A program made the translations under genes and the position numbers. 64,000 nucleotides of DNA from Anabaena lutea FACHB-196 (lineage in GTDB: Bacteria; Cyanobacteriota; Cyanobacteriia; Cyanobacteriales; Nostocaceae): positions 1 through 64,000 of the forward strand of contig NZ_JACJST010000016.1 of NCBI RefSeq assembly GCF_014698305.1, read 5' to 3'. Position 1 is the stretch's first letter; the number at the start of each line of letters is the position of its first letter. The notes under the pieces were generated by a model. The model searched no databases. It was not told the origin of the DNA and saw only the letters and a list, made by a program, of their open reading frames with translations. Below, piece by piece: positions 16,742 to 26,047 of the stretch.

Positions 16742-16930
16742 TCAAATATCAACATTGAGATTTTCGATCTGTTTAGCGGCTTTATCCCACCGTTTTGCAG
16801 AGTCCTCATCTTTCCAGTGAGTTCTCAGATGCTCCGCTTTTTTGTGACATATACGTTCTAGCATTTCTAGGATTGCAGATAGTGTCAACTGATCCACTAA
16901 CCCTTCTAAAATATTCATGTATTCTTTCAT
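16742..16930 (-). CDS. Small helical protein of unknown function
   Basis: A 62-residue protein MKEYMNILEGLVDQLTLSAI..., ending KRWDKAAKQIENLNVDI. It resembles the many short, helical, unassigned proteins of Nostocales with a 'x-LIDQLTLxxLLxxLxxIC..KAEHLxxxWQD' pattern. I start it at the ATG at 16928-16930, because the 31 residues upstream (CTACVDIRHRTVQEV) look like untranslated leader. No catalytic motif seen; surrounded by repeats and MITE copies. Confidence 0.55.
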   Translation of the reverse strand: MKEYMNILEGLVDQLTLSAILEMLERICHKKAEHLRTHWKDEDSAKRWDKAAKQIENLNVDI

Positions 16931-17406
16931 TACACACACCCCCGTAACTTGTACTTTGAGTTGTGGGACTTCTTGAACAGTCCTGTGTCGAATATCAACA
17001 CAAGCAGTACAGATTCTCATCAATTTTTCGTGATTTTTATATTATCCACCCAATAAGTTTTGAAATATGCATTTCTTCTTTATTCTCTACATTTGCGGGT
17101 ATGTAGAACAACGTAAATAATTAAAGGTTGATTGTCACGGCTGTAGCCCTTACTAAGAGCCAATTTCAATATTGGTTATTTAACTTAACATTCTCATTAT
17201 CAATATCCTGAATATCCTTAAATCCTGTAATATCAAGTCCGGCTAATTGCTTATCAAAAAAACTCTCCGCGTCCCCGCGTCCCCGTGTCTCCCTGTCTCC
17301 GTGTCAGTCTAAATGATAAGTATATCTCTGACGAGACGCTACGCGAACAACCGGACATGATATAATTTATAATTATGGCGGGCAAGATGCCCACCCCGCA
17401 AGAATT
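16931..17406. other. Intergenic region with MITE
   Basis: AT-rich upstream region of the small gene, a sequence ATATCCTGAATATCCTTAAA related to the CAGGAT repeats at 24957-25086, and a full MITE copy at 17230-17364. No further gene seen. Confidence 0.6.
17230..17364. repeat. Complete MITE copy (AAGTCCGG family), 135 bp
   Basis: The clearest copy: outer ends ATATCAAGTCCGG and CCGGACATGATAT are inverted repeats. Inside are TAATTGCTTATCAAAAAAAC, a GC-rich core (CCGCGTCCCCGTGTCTCC) and AAATGATAAGTAT. A second short repeat, GACGAGACGCTACGCGAAC, is nested near its right end. Confidence 0.75.
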
Positions 17407-18555
17407 CTACTTACCTAAAACCTGCTTCAAAGCCTCAACCAACCTATCCACACTTTCAGGACGACTATTAAAACCCATCAAACCCACACGCCAAACCTTA
17501 CCCGCCAGTTCTCCCAAACCACCGCCCACTTCAATGTTATGCTCAAGTAATAATTGTTTGGCAACGGCTTTACCATCTACCCCTTCAGGAATGCAAACTG
17601 TAGTTAAAGTTGGTAGTCTGTATTCCTTTTCCACGTGCATTTTTAAACCGATTTCTTCCAGGCTTTGCCAAAGATACTCGACATTCTTTTGATGACGTTG
17701 CCAACAATTAGCTAAACCTTCTTCTGCCACTAAACGCAATGCTTCCCGTAAGCCATAATATAAATTAATCGGGGCTGTGTGGTGATATGTGCGTTCAGTA
17801 CCCCAATATTTCCCCAACAACAACATATCCAAATACCAGTTTGCAACTTTAGATTGGCGTTTTTGCAACTTCTCCATTGCGCGGGGACTCATGGTAAAGG
17901 GTGACGCACCAGGAGAACAACCTAAACCTTTTTGACTGCAACTATAAGCCAAATCAACACCCCATTCATCTAAGAAAATGGGAACACCACCTAAGCTTGT
18001 CACGGTATCTACTAATAGCAATGTGCCATGTTTGCGACACAATTCGCCCACTTCTTCCAAAGGTTGACGTGCGCCGGTGGATGTTTCGGCATGAACTAAG
18101 GCTAAAATTGCTGGTTTATGGGTTTCTACTGCTGTACTGATTTCATCTAAATTGAAAACTTGTCCCCAAGGCTTGGTGATAGTTCGCACATCTGCACCAT
18201 ATCTTTCCGCCATATCTACTAAGCGATTTCCGAAATACCCAGCTACACCAATTAATACCACATCTCCTGGTTCTACGGTGTTAGCTAGGGTGGCTTCCAT
18301 TGCGGCTGTACCCGTACCACTGACGGCGATGGTGTGCGGGTTTTCCGTTTGCCATACGTAGCGCAGCAAAGATTGAATTTCATCCATCAAGGCTAAAAAT
18401 GCAGGATCTAGATGCCCCAAAGGTGTGGTGTTCATGGCCTGTAATACGGCAGGATGGGCGTTAGAAGGACCTGGGCCAAGTAATAAGCGGTTGGGGACTT
18501 CTAGGGGTGACAGTTGTAACGAGTGACTATCGTTGATGGAAATTGTGGATGTCAT
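17407..18555 (-). CDS. Class V aminotransferase, alanine/serine--glyoxylate aminotransferase type
   Basis: A 382-residue PLP enzyme. It begins with the family signature RLLLGPGPSNAHPAVLQAM; GTGTAAMEAT binds the cofactor phosphate; DTVTSLGG holds the PLP-stacking Asp; and Lys209 in SCSQKGLGCSPG is the Schiff-base lysine. The C-terminus GLGELAGKVWRVGLMG is typical. In cyanobacteria this enzyme most likely handles glyoxylate from photorespiration (alanine- or serine-glyoxylate transamination) or alanine catabolism. Cytosolic; monocistronic; divergent from the HPP-family gene with a 158-bp gap. Confidence 0.93.
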   Translation of the reverse strand: MTSTISINDSHSLQLSPLEVPNRLLLGPGPSNAHPAVLQAMNTTPLGHLDPAFLALMDEIQSLLRYVWQTENPHTIAVSGTGTAAMEATLANTVEPGDVVLIGVAGYFGNRLVDMAERYGADVRTITKPWGQVFNLDEISTAVETHKPAILALVHAETSTGARQPLEEVGELCRKHGTLLLVDTVTSLGGVPIFLDEWGVDLAYSCSQKGLGCSPGASPFTMSPRAMEKLQKRQSKVANWYLDMLLLGKYWGTERTYHHTAPINLYYGLREALRLVAEEGLANCWQRHQKNVEYLWQSLEEIGLKMHVEKEYRLPTLTTVCIPEGVDGKAVAKQLLLEHNIEVGGGLGELAGKVWRVGLMGFNSRPESVDRLVEALKQVLGK

Positions 18556-18713
18556 AAATTTATTTGAGACTAAATGGTAATTAATCGCATCATAAAACGA
18601 TTAGATTACCGATGTTTTCATCAGCCTCAAGATTGTCTATCATTCGTGGGAAGAAGCCATATCCCCAAAGTCTTAAAGTTGATGTAACAAGCTGTTTAGG
18701 CGATTATCGCATC

Positions 18714-19244
18714 ATGAATCAAAAACGTTCTAGCTTAAAACCATTAGCAGGGGCAAATCGCACACTTAGGCGCAGGTTAGACTTGAAAGGAGAAATAGCA
18801 TTAGCTACAGCACCTACTGCAATTGTACTGCTAGTTATGTATTTTGTAGAAGCACTCACGCAACAACGCCTATTATTTGCCTCCCTGGCTTCTAGCGCCT
18901 TTTTAATTTATCTAGATCCCCAACACGGAACCAATTCTATCCGCACTTTGATACTTGCTCAAATGATGGCTGCTGGTATTGGTTTTATTACCTATTTCCT
19001 TTTTGGTGGTGGGTATCTTTCCGGTGGAATAGCAATGATATTAGCCATTTTCCTGATGATTATACTAGATGCCATGCACCCCCCTGCTGTCTCCACATCC
19101 CTCAGTTTTGCTCTCAAAGCTAATAACGTCAGCAACCTGGTATTATTTGCTTGGGCGTTGGCAATCACAGCAATTTTGGTAGGATTAGAGCGTTATGGGC
19201 TGTGGTTATTAGCACAATACGCAAGTGGCAGGGAAGAAGGATGA
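18714..19244 (+). CDS. HPP family integral membrane protein
   Basis: A 176-residue protein with four predicted membrane helices and the family motif HPPAVS inside the sequence MIILDAMHPPAVSTSLSFAL. Some cyanobacterial HPP proteins have been linked to nitrite transport, but this member cannot be assigned a substrate. I start it at the ATG at 18714 (MNQKRSSLKPLAGANRTLRR), because a basic N-terminus before the first helix fits the family better than the 34 extra residues upstream. Divergent from the aminotransferase gene. Confidence 0.88.
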   Translation: MNQKRSSLKPLAGANRTLRRRLDLKGEIALATAPTAIVLLVMYFVEALTQQRLLFASLASSAFLIYLDPQHGTNSIRTLILAQMMAAGIGFITYFLFGGGYLSGGIAMILAIFLMIILDAMHPPAVSTSLSFALKANNVSNLVLFAWALAITAILVGLERYGLWLLAQYASGREEG

Positions 19245-19442
19245 TATAGCATTTCCTAGTTTAATGAAGTACAAAATTATCTGCGTCCATCTGCGTCCAT
19301 CTGCGTTTAATTATTACTGCTTGTACCTCATGACAATGGGAATTGCTATAGCGATCGCTCTATTTGTCTTATTCTTTAATTTTCAATTAACCACTTTCAT
19401 TTATGATGGAATCATGAACCTAATCATAGGTTAATATTTTTC

Positions 19443-19919
19443 GTGTCGATTAAACAAACAACAAGAGGCTTTTTAGGTTTGATCTTTCTTACCATCCTCA
19501 TTTTTATTTTTCTACCCCTACTTAACCCTATGATCTTTGCAGGCAAACGACCAAATAATTTAGGCGTTCAATTAGGTAAATTAGCACCCTGTCCTTCTAG
19601 CCCTAACTGTGTCTCCAGTCAGGCTTCAGATTCACTTCATCAAATCGCACCCCTGAGTTTTACATCCACCTCAGAACAAGCATTATCTCAACTCAAAAGC
19701 ATTATTCAATCTTTACCTAGAACGAAGATAATTACCGAAACAGAAGATTATTTATATGCAGAATTCAAAAGTGCTTTGATGGGATTTGTCGATGATGTAG
19801 AATTCTATCTCGACCCGAACTCTAACATCATTCACGTACGTTCAGCTTCCCGCTTAGGTTATGGCGACTTAGGAGTAAATCGCCAACGGATTGAGGAAAT
19901 TCGCGCTAAATTAAATTAA
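19443..19919 (+). CDS. DUF1499 family membrane-anchored protein
   Basis: A 158-residue protein with a GTG start. Residues 8-33 are one N-terminal membrane helix (GFLGLIFLTILIFIFLPLL). The DUF1499 domain follows: LAPCPSSPNCVSSQ with its two Cys, then LSFTSTSEQALSQLKSII and the C-terminal VRSASRLGYGDLGVNRQRIE, the most conserved stretch. Function unknown; the soluble part probably faces the periplasm. Its 3' end overlaps the convergent glycosyltransferase gene by 14 bp. Confidence 0.9.
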   Translation: MSIKQTTRGFLGLIFLTILIFIFLPLLNPMIFAGKRPNNLGVQLGKLAPCPSSPNCVSSQASDSLHQIAPLSFTSTSEQALSQLKSIIQSLPRTKIITETEDYLYAEFKSALMGFVDDVEFYLDPNSNIIHVRSASRLGYGDLGVNRQRIEEIRAKLN

Positions 19920-20988
19920 CTACAGGAGTGCGGAAATGACCATTTTTAGCAAATCTCTCAGCCAGAACTTGTTGATAAACCGCTTCATAACCATCAGTCA
20001 TTTGGTCTACACTAAAACAGTTTTCCACATACCGCCGACAAGCATAACGGTTTAATCTATTTACATTGTCAATCGCATTCACACATTCTTGTGTATTATT
20101 GCAAAGGAAACCGGTTTCACCATCAGCAATTACTTCTTCCGTCGAACCCATTCGCATCGCAATTACCGGCGTACCCGCAGCCATTGACTCTACCATTACT
20201 AAACCAAACGGTTCTCGCCAAGTGATAGGGAATAAAGTTGCGACAGCACTTCCCATGAGAACATTTTTTTCAGCATGATTAGCTTCACCTAAATACTGAA
20301 TTTGCTCTCCGTCAATATGCGGTTTAATTTCCTTTTCAAAAAACTCCACATCTACCACATCTACCTTACCTGCCATTTTCAATCGCCAACCAGCTTGTTT
20401 AGCAATTTCAATGGCTAAATGTGGCCCTTTCTCTGGAGACATCCTACCCAAAAATGCCAAGTAAGGCTCATCTATTGGTTGGGGATAAAATTCATAACTA
20501 CTAACATCAATGCCATTATAAACAGTGGTGACATAATTTAACCCTAAGCTGGGTTCTCTTTGGGAATCAGAAATACTGATATAGGGCTGTTTTTTGCCAT
20601 ATTGAAATATTTTTTTATTATCTGGGGTAAAAATTCCATGCAACGTGTGAACTGTAGGCGTTTTCACAAGTTTTGTGTATGGTATTGGCGTATGTCCCAT
20701 ATGGGAATGAATAATATCAAAATCTTCGGCTCGCTCATAGACTGAAGCTAGTTGTAGCGATTCATAAATACTGCAATCTTTGACCGTTTTATCAAGTCTT
20801 AAAGCCCGAGGATGAACTGATATTAACTTTGCTAAAGTCAGAGAATCCCCTGATGCAAATAATGTAACTTCATGTCCCCTGCGGACTAATTCATCAGTTA
20901 ACAATCCCACTACTAATTCTATTCCACCATAAGCTGGAGGAGGTACTCTCTCCCAAAGTGGAGCAATTTGAGCAATTCTCATTATCAA
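19906..20988 (-). CDS. Glycosyltransferase family 4
   Basis: A 360-residue GT-B retaining transferase. N-terminal motif RIAQIAPLWERVPPPAYGGI with the Gly-rich loop and GHEVTLFASGDS; C-terminal YLAFLGRMSPEKGPHLAIEI and the donor site PFGLVMVESMAAGTPVIAM with GSTEEVIADGETGFL. This subgroup, with the PPxxYGGIE start, is common in cyanobacteria and includes enzymes that glycosylate small polyols or surface glycans; the substrate is not predictable. Cytosolic. Convergent with the DUF1499 gene (14-bp overlap). Confidence 0.92.
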   Translation of the reverse strand: MIMRIAQIAPLWERVPPPAYGGIELVVGLLTDELVRRGHEVTLFASGDSLTLAKLISVHPRALRLDKTVKDCSIYESLQLASVYERAEDFDIIHSHMGHTPIPYTKLVKTPTVHTLHGIFTPDNKKIFQYGKKQPYISISDSQREPSLGLNYVTTVYNGIDVSSYEFYPQPIDEPYLAFLGRMSPEKGPHLAIEIAKQAGWRLKMAGKVDVVDVEFFEKEIKPHIDGEQIQYLGEANHAEKNVLMGSAVATLFPITWREPFGLVMVESMAAGTPVIAMRMGSTEEVIADGETGFLCNNTQECVNAIDNVNRLNRYACRRYVENCFSVDQMTDGYEAVYQQVLAERFAKNGHFRTPVVNLI

Positions 20989-21464
20989 CCCCCTAAAATG
21001 TAAGATTGTAAATTAGTGGTGTTTATTTGTTTCATTTAAATTAATGCCCAGCGATTACCTATAACAGTAAATCACTTTAAACACCAAGTATATAGAGATG
21101 TCTTTTCAAATCTTATGCTGTTTCTTTAATATTTTTTCTCTATCTGAGGTAGGGAAATCATACTCACCTCAAGAGGTAAATTAGCCATTAAAATATCATC
21201 TATTCGCCCTTAAATTGCTGAATAATGATCACAAATTGCCAAAATATACCCAAATTTGCCAATTTATATTTACCTCAACTACTAGGACAACACGGCGTAA
21301 GTTAAGCAACCATTAAAAATAGTGAAAAAGCCTGTTTAATCTACTTTTTTAATTTTTAATTGTTAATTTTTAATTCCGAGAAAGCGGTACTAGGGTAATT
21401 TGTCTTCTTGAATCGGCGTTGCTGATTTGATGTATGAACATAATTTTTGGGAATGTCAAAACCC

Positions 21465-21505
21465 TTGTAGAGACGTTTCGCCGGAACGTCTTTACACCTA
21501 AATTC
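21465..21505. repeat. Palindromic repeat GTAGAGACGTT..AACGTCT
   Basis: TTGTAGAGACGTTTCGCCGG then AACGTCTTTACA. An inverse-oriented copy lies at 25837-25876. Confidence 0.7.
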
Positions 21506-21607
21506 ATACTTGGTTTTAGCAACCCCCTTTAATCGAACACAATATGAAAGTCTTTTTGGGCGTTGCTGAATTTGAATGTGAATTTCACAAATGCTAAACC
21601 TTAAACT

Positions 21608-21650
21608 TAGATTCTTTGCGTCTTTGCGCCTTTGCATGAGGTATATTCAT
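21608..21650. repeat. CGCAGAG-family dispersed repeat (inverse orientation)
   Basis: TTCTTTGCGTCTTTGCGCCT then TTGCATGAGGTAT. Same family as 7645-7682 and the insert within ileS. Confidence 0.7.
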
Positions 21651-21757
21651 ATTTTCAATCAGCAGCGCCTCTTTTTGTGTCTGAGTTTTATGCTCAGTTT
21701 ATATCAATACCGGACTTGGCAACAACAATCCCTTGACTTTGATGATTTATTTATGGT

Positions 21758-22591
21758 ATGAGAATATCAGATAAAATCAAATTAAATATGAATATCTCTA
21801 AAACAATCAATAAACCGCGTGTCTCATGGCAGGCGGTTTTCTCGCTAGTTATATTTGTGTTCATGTACCTGCCTATCTTGGTACTAGGTTTTTATAGCTT
21901 CAATCAATCACCCTACAGTGCAACATGGAAAGGATTTACCCTAGAATGGTATCAAACACTGTTCCGGGACGATCGCATTTTATCCGCTGTGAATAACAGT
22001 TTACTAGTTGCCTTTTGTGCAGTCACAGTTTCGTCCGTCTTGGGAACCATGATGGCTGTGGGGTTAGCGCGTTATAACTTCCCTGGTAAAAAATTGTATC
22101 GCGGTATATCTTATTTACCATTATTAATTCCTGATATTGCGATCGCAGTTGCCACTCTAGTCTGTTTAGCCGCCTTTGCCATTCCCCTCAGCATCTGGAC
22201 AATCGTAGCCGCCCACATCGTGTTTTGTCTATCCTACATCAGCTTAGTAGTCTCATCCCGACTCAATAATTTAGATCCTCATCTCGAAGAAGCCGCACTA
22301 GATTTAGGTGCAACCCCAATTCAAGCCTTCTTCAAAGTAGTTTTACCACAATTAATGCCAGGTATCATATCAGGCTGTTTACTAGCCTTTGTCCTCAGTT
22401 TAGATGACTTTCTCATCGCCAGCTTTACCGCCGGTAGCGGTTCCAACACCCTACCCATGGAAATATTTAGCCGCATTAGAACCGGAGTTAAACCTGATAT
22501 TAACGCCCTCAGCGTCATGTTAATTTCCATCACTGGAACTGTCGCTGTTATAGCTGAATTAATTCGCGTTTCAGGAGAAAATAAAACTTGA
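21758..22591 (+). CDS. potC: ABC transporter permease, spermidine/putrescine PotC type
   Basis: A 277-residue inner-membrane permease with six hydrophobic segments. The EAA loop that contacts the ATPase is intact: EEAALDLGATPIQAFFKVVL then PQLMPGI. N-terminal VFMYLPILVLGFYSFNQSPYS is typical of PotC. It would import polyamines together with PotA, PotB and PotD, none of which lies nearby, so it is an orphan or its partners have been moved away by rearrangement. A second in-frame ATG 10 codons in (MNISKTINKPRVSWQ) may be the real start; neither has a clear Shine-Dalgarno sequence. Confidence 0.88.
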   Translation: MRISDKIKLNMNISKTINKPRVSWQAVFSLVIFVFMYLPILVLGFYSFNQSPYSATWKGFTLEWYQTLFRDDRILSAVNNSLLVAFCAVTVSSVLGTMMAVGLARYNFPGKKLYRGISYLPLLIPDIAIAVATLVCLAAFAIPLSIWTIVAAHIVFCLSYISLVVSSRLNNLDPHLEEAALDLGATPIQAFFKVVLPQLMPGIISGCLLAFVLSLDDFLIASFTAGSGSNTLPMEIFSRIRTGVKPDINALSVMLISITGTVAVIAELIRVSGENKT

Positions 22592-23112
22592 AATAATTCG
22601 TAATTCGTAATTCGTAATTATCTCGTTCCCAATCACTTGACAAAATTTATCTCGTTCCCAGTCTCAGACTGGGAATGCTATTAAAGAGTCTCTGACTCTA
22701 CTGTCACGCTGCACTAGTAATTACCAATCACCCAAACACTTGACAAGATCCCAAAACTCTTATATTCTTAATATTATAATGGGAATCTGTGCGCTCATAT
22801 ATAGTCACCCAAAAATCAGTAAACAGTAAAAACTGGTGAGTGCTGACTTAAAAGACCTCCCACAAGGAGCGTTTACTGATTGCAAAAGTATTTAGTAAAC
22901 TAAAGATTACTCGGTACTCAATAATCGGTACTCGGTACAGATAAAACCTCCCCACAAACATAAATAAATCAACATATTCTCTTCACTTTTATTCCCGTAA
23001 CTAGCCAATGTCAGGACATAGATAGATATCCTTGTTTACTGACCTAAATATCTTTTATAAATTAGATAATATTGGGGACGACTTTGGAAAAGATGCTATC
23101 TTCCCCTCAACT
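22592..23112. other. 521-bp intergenic region with repeats
   Basis: Short tandem GTAATTC units directly after the permease stop (22598-22620), a GGGAACGAG-family element, and an AT-rich region that should hold the kinase promoter. No gene seen. Confidence 0.6.
22621..22710. repeat. Fold-back repeat of the GGGAACGAG family
   Basis: Two copies of TCTCGTTCCCA, then GTCTCAGACTGGGA and AGAGTCTCTGACTCT, all self-complementary. Similar to 7724-7796 and 29049-29166. Confidence 0.7.
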
Positions 23113-24954
23113 ATGCAAATTTGCCAAAATCCCAACTGTTCAAACCCCTTCAACCCTGACTACAGTAAATTTTGCATCGTTTGCGGACACGGTACATTTG
23201 GACAACACCTCAGAAACCGCTACCGTGTTTTGCGATTATTAGGTGAAGGTGGGTTTAGTAAAACTTACGCAGCCGAAGACGTAGACAGACTAAACGCACC
23301 TTGCGTAATTAAGCAATTTTTTCCTCAAGTTCAGGGAACAGCACAACGTGCAAAAGCAGCCGAATTTTTCAAAGAAGAAGCTTTTAGATTATATGAACTT
23401 GGCGAAAATCATCCCCAAATTCCCCGATTATTAGCTTACTTTGAACAAGGTGCTAGTTTGTATTTAGTCCAGGAATTTATTATTGGTAAAACTCTCCTCC
23501 AAGAAGTTCAAGAACAGGCTTATAACGAAACCCAAATTCGTCAACTTTTAGCTGATTTATTACCAGTACTTGATTTTGTTCACCAAAAAAACGTAATTCA
23601 CCGGGATATCAAACCAGAAAATATTATTCGTCAAGATACAGATAACAAACCTGTATTAATTGACTTTGGTGGTGCAAAACAAGTTACTCACACCAGCATA
23701 GCCAGACAAGCAACAGCCATTTATACATTAGGTTATGCACCAACAGAACAAATGGCAGGTTTCGCTTGTCAAGCTAGTGATTTATACGCATTGGGAGTAA
23801 CTTGTGTACGGTTATTAACTCAAGATTTACCTATGCAAGATACCTATGGACTTAAAGATCCTCTTTATAATCCCATGAATGCAAAATGGTTATGGAAAGA
23901 ACGTTTACAAGAAAAAGGGATTACTATTAGTGAAAAATTAACATCTATTTTAGATCAGTTATTGCAACATTTCCCCAGCGATAGATATCAGTCAGCAGCA
24001 GAAGTGTTAGAAGATTTGAAAGCCGAAAAATCACTTCCAGAAGCTGTAGAAATTATTCCTATCATTGAAACACCATTACCACCACCACATCAAAAAAATA
24101 TCGTTCCTTTACCATCCTTAGAAACCTTTGATTTTGATGTAGTTACAGTAAACACGGCTGGAAGAAAAGTTAGCTATGACCGACTTAGCAGCCAATTATT
24201 TCTAGAAGAATTAAATAAAAACATCGCTTTGGAAATGGTTTCCATTCCTAGTGGTACTTTTCTGATGGGTTCACCAAAATATGAAGGTGATGTAGAAGAA
24301 TGTCCTCAACATCAAGTAACCATTTCATCTTTTTTTATAGGGAAATATCCCATTACTCAAGCACAGTGGAAAGCAGTAACAGATTTACCACAAATTGTCC
24401 AACCTTTAAACCCCAACCCCTCAAAATTTAAAGGTGCAAATTTACCAATAGAAAACGTTTCTTGGTATGAAGCCGTGGAATTTTGTTTGCGGTTGTCAAT
24501 GAAAACCGGACGAAATTATCGTTTACCCAGTGAAGCAGAATGGGAATATGCTTGTCGTGCGGGAACTACCACAGCTTTTCATTTTGGAGAACGCATTACT
24601 GCTGATTTAATTAATTGTAGTGGTGGTGATTTTTATTTTGTCCCACCAACAAATAATGTTCGTAAACAAATCACAAATGTTGGCAGTTTTGATATAGCAA
24701 ATGCCTTTGGATTATATGATATGCACGGGTTAGTTTGGGAATGGTGTGCTGATCCTTGGCATAAAAATTATGAAGGCGCACCGACAGATGGTAGAGTGTG
24801 GGATGTGGATGGTGATATCCATCGTCGCGTTTTGCGCGGTGGTGCGTGGAATTTTAGCGCGGAACTTTGTCGCAGTGCGAGTCGCACTTGGAATGAAGCA
24901 GAAGGTGGTTTAAGAATGTCGGGTTTGCGGGTGGTGTTTTCGGTGGAAGAATAA
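23113..24954 (+). CDS. Ser/Thr protein kinase fused to FGE-sulfatase domain
   Basis: A 613-residue protein starting at the ATG at 23113 (MQICQNPNCSNPFNPDYSKF); a longer TTG form is possible but the family begins here. Residues 4-25 are a four-Cys zinc ribbon. The kinase domain (about 37-305) has GEGGFSKTY (44-52), the ATP-site Lys67, HRDIKPEN with catalytic Asp165, and DFGGAK (184 on). The C-terminal part (about 375-612) is a formylglycine-generating-enzyme/sulfatase-modifying domain: MVSIPSGTFLMGSP, then RLPSEAEWEYACRAG and VLRGGAWNF. In cyanobacterial fusions the FGE part is usually a ligand-binding or scaffold domain rather than a proven oxidase. Cytosolic signalling protein; targets unknown. 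Confidence 0.93.
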   Translation: MQICQNPNCSNPFNPDYSKFCIVCGHGTFGQHLRNRYRVLRLLGEGGFSKTYAAEDVDRLNAPCVIKQFFPQVQGTAQRAKAAEFFKEEAFRLYELGENHPQIPRLLAYFEQGASLYLVQEFIIGKTLLQEVQEQAYNETQIRQLLADLLPVLDFVHQKNVIHRDIKPENIIRQDTDNKPVLIDFGGAKQVTHTSIARQATAIYTLGYAPTEQMAGFACQASDLYALGVTCVRLLTQDLPMQDTYGLKDPLYNPMNAKWLWKERLQEKGITISEKLTSILDQLLQHFPSDRYQSAAEVLEDLKAEKSLPEAVEIIPIIETPLPPPHQKNIVPLPSLETFDFDVVTVNTAGRKVSYDRLSSQLFLEELNKNIALEMVSIPSGTFLMGSPKYEGDVEECPQHQVTISSFFIGKYPITQAQWKAVTDLPQIVQPLNPNPSKFKGANLPIENVSWYEAVEFCLRLSMKTGRNYRLPSEAEWEYACRAGTTTAFHFGERITADLINCSGGDFYFVPPTNNVRKQITNVGSFDIANAFGLYDMHGLVWEWCADPWHKNYEGAPTDGRVWDVDGDIHRRVLRGGAWNFSAELCRSASRTWNEAEGGLRMSGLRVVFSVEE

Positions 24955-24956
24955 TT

Positions 24957-25086
24957 GTCTGAATCAGGATATCCAGGATTTAAGGATTTACAGGATGAAG
25001 AAATTAAATATTTTTCATAACCTCCTCATTTTCTTTATGGGTAAATGTCTGAATCAGGATATCCAGGATTTGAGGATTTTCAGGAT
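24957..25086. repeat. Two direct copies of a 40-bp CAGGATATCCAGGATT repeat
   Basis: GTCTGAATCAGGATATCCAG begins both copies (24957-24996 and 25047-25086), each continuing with an AGGATTT and CAGGAT. The units are separated by 50 bp of unrelated AT-rich sequence. Confidence 0.75.
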
Positions 25087-25173
25087 AAATCATCCAATAT
25101 CATATCACTACATCTTACATGATATCTTGCACCCTTGTAGTAATCAAGATTAGATTTGATGAATGTTAATTGG

Positions 25174-25261
25174 TGTAGGTTGGGTTAAGCGACAGCGCAA
25201 CCCAACAAGTGTATTAATCATGTTGGTTTTGTTGGGGTTCCTTACGTCAACCCAACCTACA
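25174..25261. repeat. Fold-back element with GTAGGTTGGGTT ends
   Basis: TGTAGGTTGGGTT at the left and AACCCAACCTACA at the right are perfect inverted ends of an 88-bp element; a second inner pair (CAACCCAACA and TGTTGG) adds to the fold. A MITE-like structure without coding capacity. Confidence 0.75.
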
Positions 25262-25464
25262 GAAGACTAGGTTTTTCGGTGCTTTGGGTTTTCTGTACAA
25301 ATACTTAAATGAATTCTCCGTTAAATTACTGTAAAAAAACAGAAAATCAAGAGAAATTAAGATAAATATGCTTGACTATACCTTAAGGAATAGTTTAAAT
25401 TGAAACTAAGAAATTACTGATACTTCAGTAATTGAGGATAGAGTTTGCATCTGCATTACCTTAG

Positions 25465-25809
25465 ATATTCACTGAATTTGAAAGTTTTTGGTACTCCGTA
25501 CCTTACCTGAGTTTTAATGGGTTCACATACTCCTGGAATGGTTCGTTTGTGAATGTGTGGGATAATGGAGGTGGCGCAATAAAAGAGGGGATAAATTCTT
25601 CTAATTCAGGATTTAATTTTAACGCAGGGCCGATTCAAAGCATTACATTCACAGCTTCACCTACAGCAGCCGTTCCCTTCAACATCCCCGGCGGTGCAAC
25701 CATCCCCACAGTCGGCTCCCTCTTCGCTCTAGCACTGATGAGAAAGGCTAAAAAAAGCCTAGCATCAAAAACCCCCATCGCCAACCCTGTGGAAACAGTA
25801 GTTTCATAA
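25465..25809 (+). pseudogene. C-terminal remnant of a secreted protein with a PEP-CTERM-like sorting tail
   Basis: An open frame without a convincing start from 25465. It reads SFNGFTYSWNGSFVNVWDNG, then about 40 residues, and ends VPFNIPGGATIPTVGSLFAL followed by a basic tail (MRKAKKSLASK). That end, a Pro/Gly-rich motif, a hydrophobic helix and a basic patch, is the cyanobacterial sorting signal seen on exported proteins. A GTG at 25549 could start an 86-residue piece, but most of the exported domain and the signal peptide are missing. I read it as the 3' end of a decayed gene. Confidence 0.6.
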
Positions 25810-25836
25810 ACTTTTCGGTGTTGCTGAAACCATCTG

Positions 25837-25876
25837 TGAATTTAGGTGTACAGACGTTCCATGGAACGTCTCTACT
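25837..25876. repeat. Palindromic repeat AGACGTTCCATGGAACGTCT
   Basis: A perfect 20-bp palindrome, flanked by TTTAGGTGTAC and CTACTTTT. Same family as 21465-21505. Confidence 0.75.
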
Positions 25877-25944
25877 TTTCTGGAGATGTCTAATATTTTA
25901 AACGGCTTTTTTAACTTTGGACTAAATGCAAAGAAAGAGTCTTA

Positions 25945-26047
25945 GGGGGTTGACAACCGCTTGAAAATTTGTTACCATATATTTGACAAGGAAGAATTAT
26001 TTTAAAATAAATACTATTTTGTAGGGGTTTAGCAATGCTAAACCCTT
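25945..26047. repeat. Promoter-like direct repeat, copy 1 (ahead of hicA)
   Basis: About 100 bp matching 28940-29046 in the same orientation. Shared blocks: GGGGGTTGAC, TTGAAA, TTTGTTA, AAGGAAGAA, TATTTTAAAAT and the 21-bp palindrome at the end. Confidence 0.75.
25950..25978 (+). promoter_or_regulatory. Putative sigma-70 promoter of hicAB
   Basis: TTGACA at 25950-25955, a 17-bp spacer and TACCAT at 25973-25978. It lies about 107 bp before hicA, and both boxes are conserved in the second copy of the repeat. Confidence 0.5.

Larger units (their letters stand above)
20989..21757. other. 769-bp intergenic region with repeats
   Basis: AT-rich promoter region of the divergent GT4 and permease genes. 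Holds a palindromic AGACGTTTCGCCGGAACGTC element at 21465-21505, a CGCAGAG-family repeat at 21608-21650 and half of an AAGTCCGG-type repeat (TATCAATACCGGACTTGG). An open frame through this region on the minus strand is made of these repeats and is not a gene. Confidence 0.6.

Noticed and set aside
19225-19434. 69-codon frame with a hydrophobic C-terminal half
   Set aside because: It contains a tandem CATCTGCGTC repeat translated by chance and overlaps the HPP gene end. A 34-residue hydrophobic peptide starting later cannot be excluded but is not supported.
21356-21637. 93-codon minus-strand frame
   Set aside because: It is made up of two dispersed repeats (AGACGTTTCG palindrome and CGCAGAG family) and AT-rich sequence.
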